Shown here in pieces: positions 58,918 through 64,000 of a stretch of 64,000 nucleotides of DNA; positions within the stretch are counted from its first letter, which is position 1, and every line of letters begins with the position of its first letter. Below the pieces are notes generated by a model that did not search any database, was not told where the DNA came from, and saw only the letters and a program-made list of their open reading frames with translations. A program made the position numbers and the translations under genes. The DNA is from Cyathus striatus. Lineage: Eukaryota > Basidiomycota > Agaricomycetes > Agaricales > Nidulariaceae. The stretch lies in contig JAOVFP010000011.1 in the NCBI GenBank assembly GCA_025738555.1, positions 248,001 through 312,000 on the forward strand. Reading direction: 5' to 3'.

Positions 58918-59770
58918 TAGCTTCCACCATTTGCTGACCATGAACTTGGTATTCCCACAGTTGGCAGTTGATGAGTAGAATCAGGTGTATGTGACCATTG
59001 CTGCAGTACTGCTGAGGGAAGGCTATTTGGAAGATGTGTAAACTTTCGTGCAAGGAAACTGGAATCTAAACAAAATATCAAAAAACATCATGGTAAAAAT
59101 ATTTAATTACATGCCTTTTCTTTGAGCCTGGTTTACAGAAGCTCTGATAGACTGTACATCAACAGTACTGGATCGTGAAGCCACTGAATTCTGTTCAGAA
59201 ATTTCGGAACTGAGCTGATCGGCAATTGCAAGGCCTAAACATCAAGTATATTAGTATATTATTGTTAAATGAAAATATAAAAGACATACTTATGATGGAG
59301 TCCGTGGGTAGTTGTCGATTTGTACTGGATAAGTGACTTGCAACATCAGGCCCTATCTGGTGTGAGAAAATTTTCATCATATACTAATAATAATTCAGAC
59401 TTACTCAGAAGTGTATCTGGTTTCTTTGCATAATATTTGAAGCACCCATCACAAACAAATTTACTGCAAGTACCACCTGCAATATAGTGCTTGCTGTCAC
59501 CAGGCTGGAGAATGATTGAGCAGCTGCTTCTACCACATGGGATGGGTTTGCTTGCATGTGTATCTTCAGTGAACTTAGCAATAGCTTCAGCATTACCAAA
59601 GTTCATGTTGATAGCAATGAAAGAGTGAAAGTGATGGGATAAAAGGTGCTGCTGAGAAGATACAATGAATTTCACAAGCTATTTATATTTTTAGTGAGAT
59701 CATGTCTCATATCATAAGTCAGATGTTCTGAAATTATGACAATTCACAAATACCTCATGTGTGATGTCAC

Positions 59771-60270
59771 ATGGTAAGATATTAAATAAACAAACATAAA
59801 TTTTACCCAGTGCATATGTTTTGGATGATCATGAAGTGGAATATAGATAGTATAGTGGAAGGCAATGCAACAAATATTAAAAGGATTTGACTGATTTTTA
59901 TGTCATTTGCCATACTAAGACTCTCAAGAGCTGAGAATGATCAACTCTGATTACTCTTATTCAATATAATTACAAGCAAGCCGTTACTTGACCATGATAT
60001 AATGTGCTTGATGTTGAGCATGGTAAGATGTTAAATAACCCAAATGTAAATTTTGCTCATTGTGTATATTTTGAATTAGTGTGAAGTGAAATAAAAATAG
60101 TATAGTCAAAGGCAATGCAGCAAATATTAAGAGATTTTGACTGATTGTGATGTCATTTGTGATACTAAGACTCTCAAGAGCTGAGAATGATCAACTCCAA
60201 TTACTTTGATTTAGTATAATTACCAGCTAGTGGTTACTTGAACATAATACAATGTGCTTGATACTGACAG
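59771..60270 (+). repeat. 250-bp direct duplication in the divergent promoter region
   Basis: Two copies offset by 250 bp share GGTAAGAT(A/G)TTAAATAA, GGCAATGCA(A/G)CAAATATTAA and ACTCTCAAGAGCTGAGAATG. They lie between the start of the accessory gene (minus) and the start of the integrase gene (plus). Confidence 0.85.
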
Positions 60271-60648
60271 GTTGGCCAGAGTAATTATCATGAAGTGCAA
60301 TAAAAGACTCCTGGTAAGGCATGAGGAAACTAAAACAATGACTAATATTAAATAATAATTACTTCCCATTGTGTGAGTATGAAATTGGAACTTGGTAGTA
60401 GGACCTTCACTTATTAGACTGAGTAATCATTAAATTTGTAAAGATACAGACTGGTAAAGTGCTTATGTTTTATGTAATGTGTAGCACATTTATTTTATGT
60501 AGATTTGCTATGCACAGCTGCCTTGCAAAGTATTTTTAGAGAAGATTGACAATATAAATACTTTGGGGTACAGTAAAAAATCGAATCAACTGTTTCTTCA
60601 TTCACTCATGTGTATACACTACTTGCTGTCATTACCAACATCAAAATT

Positions 60649-63347
60649 ATGGCTAGAACAGGATGCAAAAATCAATATAATCCTAACTGTAAGTTTGGAT
60701 TCATGTGTACTTATTGTTTTATGATTGTTAATTTCTCTATGCCATAGCTCCTATCAATGACATCACCCCACACATACTTAGGTACTGGAAAATGTGTCTC
60801 ACTGATAAGAACATACTTCATTACTTGAGGACGAAGCACATGGATAATACTCATTATGGATTAGGGTAAGTTGTGTAACTTTGTGTTCACTATTATTCAC
60901 ATTAGATATCAAGCTTACACTTATTAAATGAATAGTTTGACCAGGTTTATTGAAATGCGTGAGAAAATGGGGCTTTTTCGAACTCGGAAGCAAAATCATG
61001 ATGTCGAGATCATCTGGCCAGCAATGATTTGCTTATGAACTCAGTATCCAAAAGCTGGTGCTTGTGAGATGGTGTGTTTGCTATTTCATGAGGAGAACAT
61101 GGCAGTCTCTAGGTCTGTTTATGTTATTGATGTCAAATTTTTCATTCACTTACTATTATGAATTTCAGGCAAGTTGTTACATTATACTTTGCTCTCTATG
61201 AGCCTGAGCTTGTTCAGCAGCAGCATGCACAAATGCTGCATCAAAAGAGGTGGTGGGCTGCTGGTGTGAATGATATAATTGCAGTGGATCAGCACAACAA
61301 GTGGAAATACAAATTTGGTCTGAGTTTACATACTGGCATTGACCCATTTGCTGGAAAGATTCATTGGTTGAAGGTTTGGCATACTAATAGTATGTTACGT
61401 GCCGATTCCCTTCCTACTGGGAAATGATTGCGAAGACACCCGGAGGGCATGGGAGAACTATAACGGAAACCCGAAGTGAGTATGGGTACGGGAATGAGAG
61501 CGGAAGTGCGGAAGTGAACTGTGGCTTCAGCATATGTGCTGCACCACCTGGATATCCCCAGGGAATGGTTCTTATTTCGAGGAAGACGATATTCAACAGA
61601 GGAAGACGTTCCAGAGTATAAGAGAGGGCTTCACCACTACACTAGGCAGTGGGAGAGAAACCCAAAGGAAAACCCGGAGCAGGTTTTGGAACTTAGAGTA
61701 GGAAGAAAGTGTACAGAGTTGATATGAATACTGAAGACTACCTAGTACATTTGGAAGACTATTTATATGTACTAGTAAGATGTAGATACTAATCCGGAGA
61801 CAGAATACCAAGTGTAAGTAAACAAAATAAAGACTGGGCAAAGAGGAGTAGTGGCACAAATGACGTGCTCAGAATGAAGAATAAGAAACTAAACTACATT
61901 GACCATAATGAAACGTACAAGTGAGAATGGAAGAGAGGAGTAATGGTATAATGACGCAGTGAGGCTGTCATAAGAGAAACTACGTATCTGAAGTATCCAA
62001 TAGAAAACCCAACAGGTTCCAGGTACGTTCCTGGGCGGGAACGTCGGGAAGTGTAAACCCGAAGCAGGTACATTCTGGGAATGGACCAGGTATGTTAGAA
62101 GGTCACATGGGAATGTCAGCACGATGTATCCAGACATGGATATAACATAGTAACCCTAAACTTATTCTTGCATATTATCTTGAAACTATTGAAAATCTTG
62201 GTGGTAAGCCTTTTAAAATTTTGTTCAGATTGGCCATTATTGATAGATATATGTAGCAATGCCTCTGGTTACTCAGAGTGACCCTGGCTCCAAAAATTTT
62301 GGACTTGCCAATAGACATACATTTCTTCGTCACCTTCATAATCCTGCACTTCAGGGAATACTTCAACACTGCTGGATGCAATCAAAGAAGAATGTTAAAC
62401 CTGAGATAACATGGTCACAGCTTCATCAAAGGTTCACTCCTGGATTTGAAGATATCCTTGACAGGGGCATTAATGAAGACTTGTATTACCCAGACCATAC
62501 TATTGAAGCATTCATAATTTTATATAATATAAAATATATTTATTCTTACAAGTTATCACAATAGCATGGTATTCTGATGGGTATTTATTCCTTGGCTACA
62601 GGGTGAGCTTGATGGCTACAAAGACCAGGTTAACAATACAGCAAAGTGTGCTGATCGTAACAAAGTGCTTCCTCATGGTATACCTAATGACATTTTTGAA
62701 AATCCAAATGAATATGGTGTCTTAGATCTCAAGGTGAGTTATCATTTTTATAAATGATTTCTTATGCTAACAGTATGCAAGATACCAGTCAATATGGAGG
62801 CTATTCAGGAAGCATGTGCACTGTTTTCACCACCTAATGATCCTGTATTCCAGCTAGTACCAGAAACATTTTCTAATCTGGCTCAGGACATATATTCACA
62901 GCATGTTTCACCAGTTATTACTAACAATGTCTGGGATATCTACTTGTTAATTCTTAATGATATTCAGTCAGGAATTGACATTCCACCTGGCATTCAGAAT
63001 ACCTGGACTGAAATTATTAGGACTTCACTATGTGATCTTCATGATACCATGGATTTATTACCTGGCCTTTCAGAGTTAGAAGGAGGGATTGAAAATGCTA
63101 CAGCAGAGGGATTGTATTACATGGGTGGTGTGAACAATGGGAGGGGAATAGGTAAATGATAGTATTCAATATATATACTTCACTTTCTGACAAATTGCTG
63201 TGTCCAGATGAATCTCATTCAGCACAGCTTGATGCTATGATGAATGCAGACTATCCAGTTATTTATGAGGAGCATGAATTTCCAGAAATTGAAGTTAATT
63301 TCACTTCAGATGAGGATGACTCAATCAACGGAGATGGTACTTGGTGA
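60649..63347 (+). pseudogene. Integrase-type (rva-like) transposase gene, disrupted
   Basis: The ATG at 60649 (MARTGCKNQYNPN) begins a spliced gene of a well-known basidiomycete integrase-core family. The N-terminal part includes LRYWKMCLTDKNILHYLRTK and YGLGLTRFIEMREKMGLFRT. The core has WWAAGVNDIIAVDQHNKWKY (first Asp), FGLSLHTGIDPFAGKIHWLK, then, past a 755-bp insertion, LILAYYLETIENLG and PLVTQSDPGSKNFGLANRHT (second Asp). Later exons give AECADRN-type sequence (KCADRNKVLPHGIPNDIFEN) and PVNMEAIQEACALFSPPNDP, ending EDDSINGDGTW and TGA at 63345-63347. It would cut and join DNA ends of the element. It is inactivated twice: TGA at 61036-61038 where relatives have Arg, and the solo LTR. Confidence 0.85.
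61393..62147 (+). mobile_element. Solo LTR, 755 bp, within the integrase gene
   Basis: It starts TGTTACGTGCC and ends GATATAACA, so TGTTA...TAACA, and is flanked by a perfect 5-bp target duplication TAGTA (61388-61392 and 62148-62152). The integrase codons read straight across if it is ignored. No internal retrotransposon genes are present, so it is a solo LTR left by recombination. It keeps many CG dinucleotides, unlike the surrounding DNA. Confidence 0.85.
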
Positions 63348-63559
63348 AAAATTAATTGATATGCTGGTTATATGTACTTGCAGATACTTCAATTAGAGTG
63401 GCTCTGTAGATAGGTATTATTACCACTTGAAACAATCTACAGTATGTCTATTGAAATATGCAATCTCTAAATGAACATAAGCAATGATGTATTTATAATA
63501 TGAATGAAAATCAACGTGCCAGTGTTGTAAGAAATGCACCTGGCTCAACACTTCAGTAA

Positions 63560-63940
63560 GTCACGAGCATTGTTTCCATGGAGGAAACAATGCTCGTGAC
63601 TTTTATATCACGTGATAAATTCCCATGCATTTGATCTCGAGTTCAACTCCTGCTGTGCACATCAAGCTATTACACACAAATTCAGTGGACTATTCTTGCA
63701 GACATGATCAACCCTATTCCAACAACTCACTAGAAAAATAGCAGTAGACATATGCTACTGCACTCTGTATGCTTTTTCAGGTTATGAGTCTCATCTCAAA
63801 GCTAGGTTTATACTACATAGACACTTTTTTAACATCTTATTTCTCAATTGTATCTATTGAACTTAGGTGAATGTACAAAATAATTAGTAATGACACATGC
63901 TATAGTACTCTATTGTAATACCAAGTCTTACATTTACATC
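63560..63940 (-). repeat. Right long terminal inverted repeat
   Basis: Inverted partner of 54541-54925. Its inner side holds the hairpin AGTCACGAGCATTGTTTCC/GGAAACAATGCTCGTGACT (63559-63603). Between the hairpin and the integrase stop lie 210 bp that the left end lacks. Confidence 0.85.
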
Positions 63941-64000
63941 CGATTCCGCTGGAGTCTCCGTAGGCTCAGCTAACAGGACCCTGGATTATTCTGCCAGAGG

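Larger units (their letters stand above)
55815..59606 (-). pseudogene. Cys-rich accessory gene of the large transposon, interrupted
   Basis: The start is MNFGNAEAIAKFTEDTHASK (59604-59606; an in-frame ATG at 59675 is an alternative). It is followed by a probable zinc-binding segment: CGRSSCSIILQPGDSKHY, then TCSKFVCDGCFKYYAKKP. Further exons give GPDVASHLSSTNRQLPTDSI, LAIADQLSSEISEQNSVASR and FLARKFTHLPNSLPSAVLQQ. The gene then runs into the insertion at 56557-58917. Beyond it, exons continue with RRPPEYPSHDYTLELNQIGR and, past a second insertion, KPFILGLVVPAYLWEESLDY and VAAQE; one more possible exon lies at 55460-55683. The gene is transcribed away from the integrase. Cys-rich partner proteins of this kind accompany several basidiomycete transposons; the role is unknown. 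The insertions make it non-functional. Confidence 0.6.
54541..63940 (+). mobile_element. Large DNA transposon with long hairpin-bearing TIRs and an integrase gene
   Basis: Near-identical inverted repeats bound about 9.4 kb. The left begins GATGTAAATGTAAGACTTGG at 54541; the right is its reverse complement ending at 63940. Inside lie an integrase-type DDE transposase gene (60649-63347, plus) and a divergent Cys-rich accessory gene (55815-59606, minus), with later insertions at 55978-56312, 56557-58917 and 61393-62147. Removing those three gives an original size near 6 kb. TIR transposons using a retroviral-like integrase recall Ginger elements; the exact superfamily is unknown. No target duplication is seen at the outer edges (left flank GTATTTG, right flank CGATTCC), so one flank may be rearranged, or the ends may belong to two copies. 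Confidence 0.7.

Overview
The window looks like chromosomal DNA of a filamentous basidiomycete, most likely an Agaricomycete. Genes are split by many short (about 45-70 bp) GT-AG introns, intergenic gaps are small in the gene-rich part, and several proteins belong to families typical of mushrooms: a Zn2Cys6 regulator, an F-box/LRR protein, a DUF7330-like protein, a double-Myb Rap1-like protein, basidiomycete P450s and an rva-type integrase transposon. Nothing in the window fixes the species. All exon joins were done by eye.

Layout. 1-2974 holds no gene I can support. 2975-5873 (minus) holds a glycolipid-transfer-protein gene and a double CCHC-type zinc-finger gene. 9899-13417 (plus) is a 14-exon Zn2Cys6 transcription factor. 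13840-19919 holds a tRNA-Lys, the decayed 3' half of an O-methyltransferase, repeat debris and a signal-peptide/single-pass membrane protein (minus). 20049-26028 is bounded by inverted copies of a repeat rich in GAGCGTGA and contains an F-box/LRR gene, a variant tRNA-Lys and a nested Mutator-like MITE. 26190-47375 is a duplication-prone stretch: one intact P450 with two P450 relics, two carboxylesterase copies (one apparently broken), two DUF7330-like copies (one degraded), and tRNA-Lys genes or relics between them. 49267-52411 holds a Myb/Rap1-like gene, another tRNA-Lys and a small secreted-protein gene. 52780-63940 is transposon territory.

The most interesting object is at 54541-63940: a roughly 9.4-kb DNA transposon with about 360-bp inverted repeats. 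Each repeat carries a hairpin on its inner side. Inside are a DDE integrase gene (plus) and a divergently transcribed Cys-rich accessory gene (minus). It has since been hit by a 755-bp solo LTR, a probable 335-bp solo LTR and a 2.4-kb tandem-repeat element. The integrase has an in-frame TGA at a former CGA-like position, and the region looks CpG-poor while the larger solo LTR keeps CpGs, as expected if an old methylated copy was invaded later.

A second theme is tRNA-Lys. Seven copies or relics, each with a different intron, are scattered through 38 kb. One copy, with anticodon TTT, has a 354-bp MITE in its intron. The tRNA is part of the duplicated unit that carries the carboxylesterases. The metabolic genes (P450, esterase, O-methyltransferase relic) could reflect a former specialised-metabolism neighbourhood, but the sequence does not prove that they work together.
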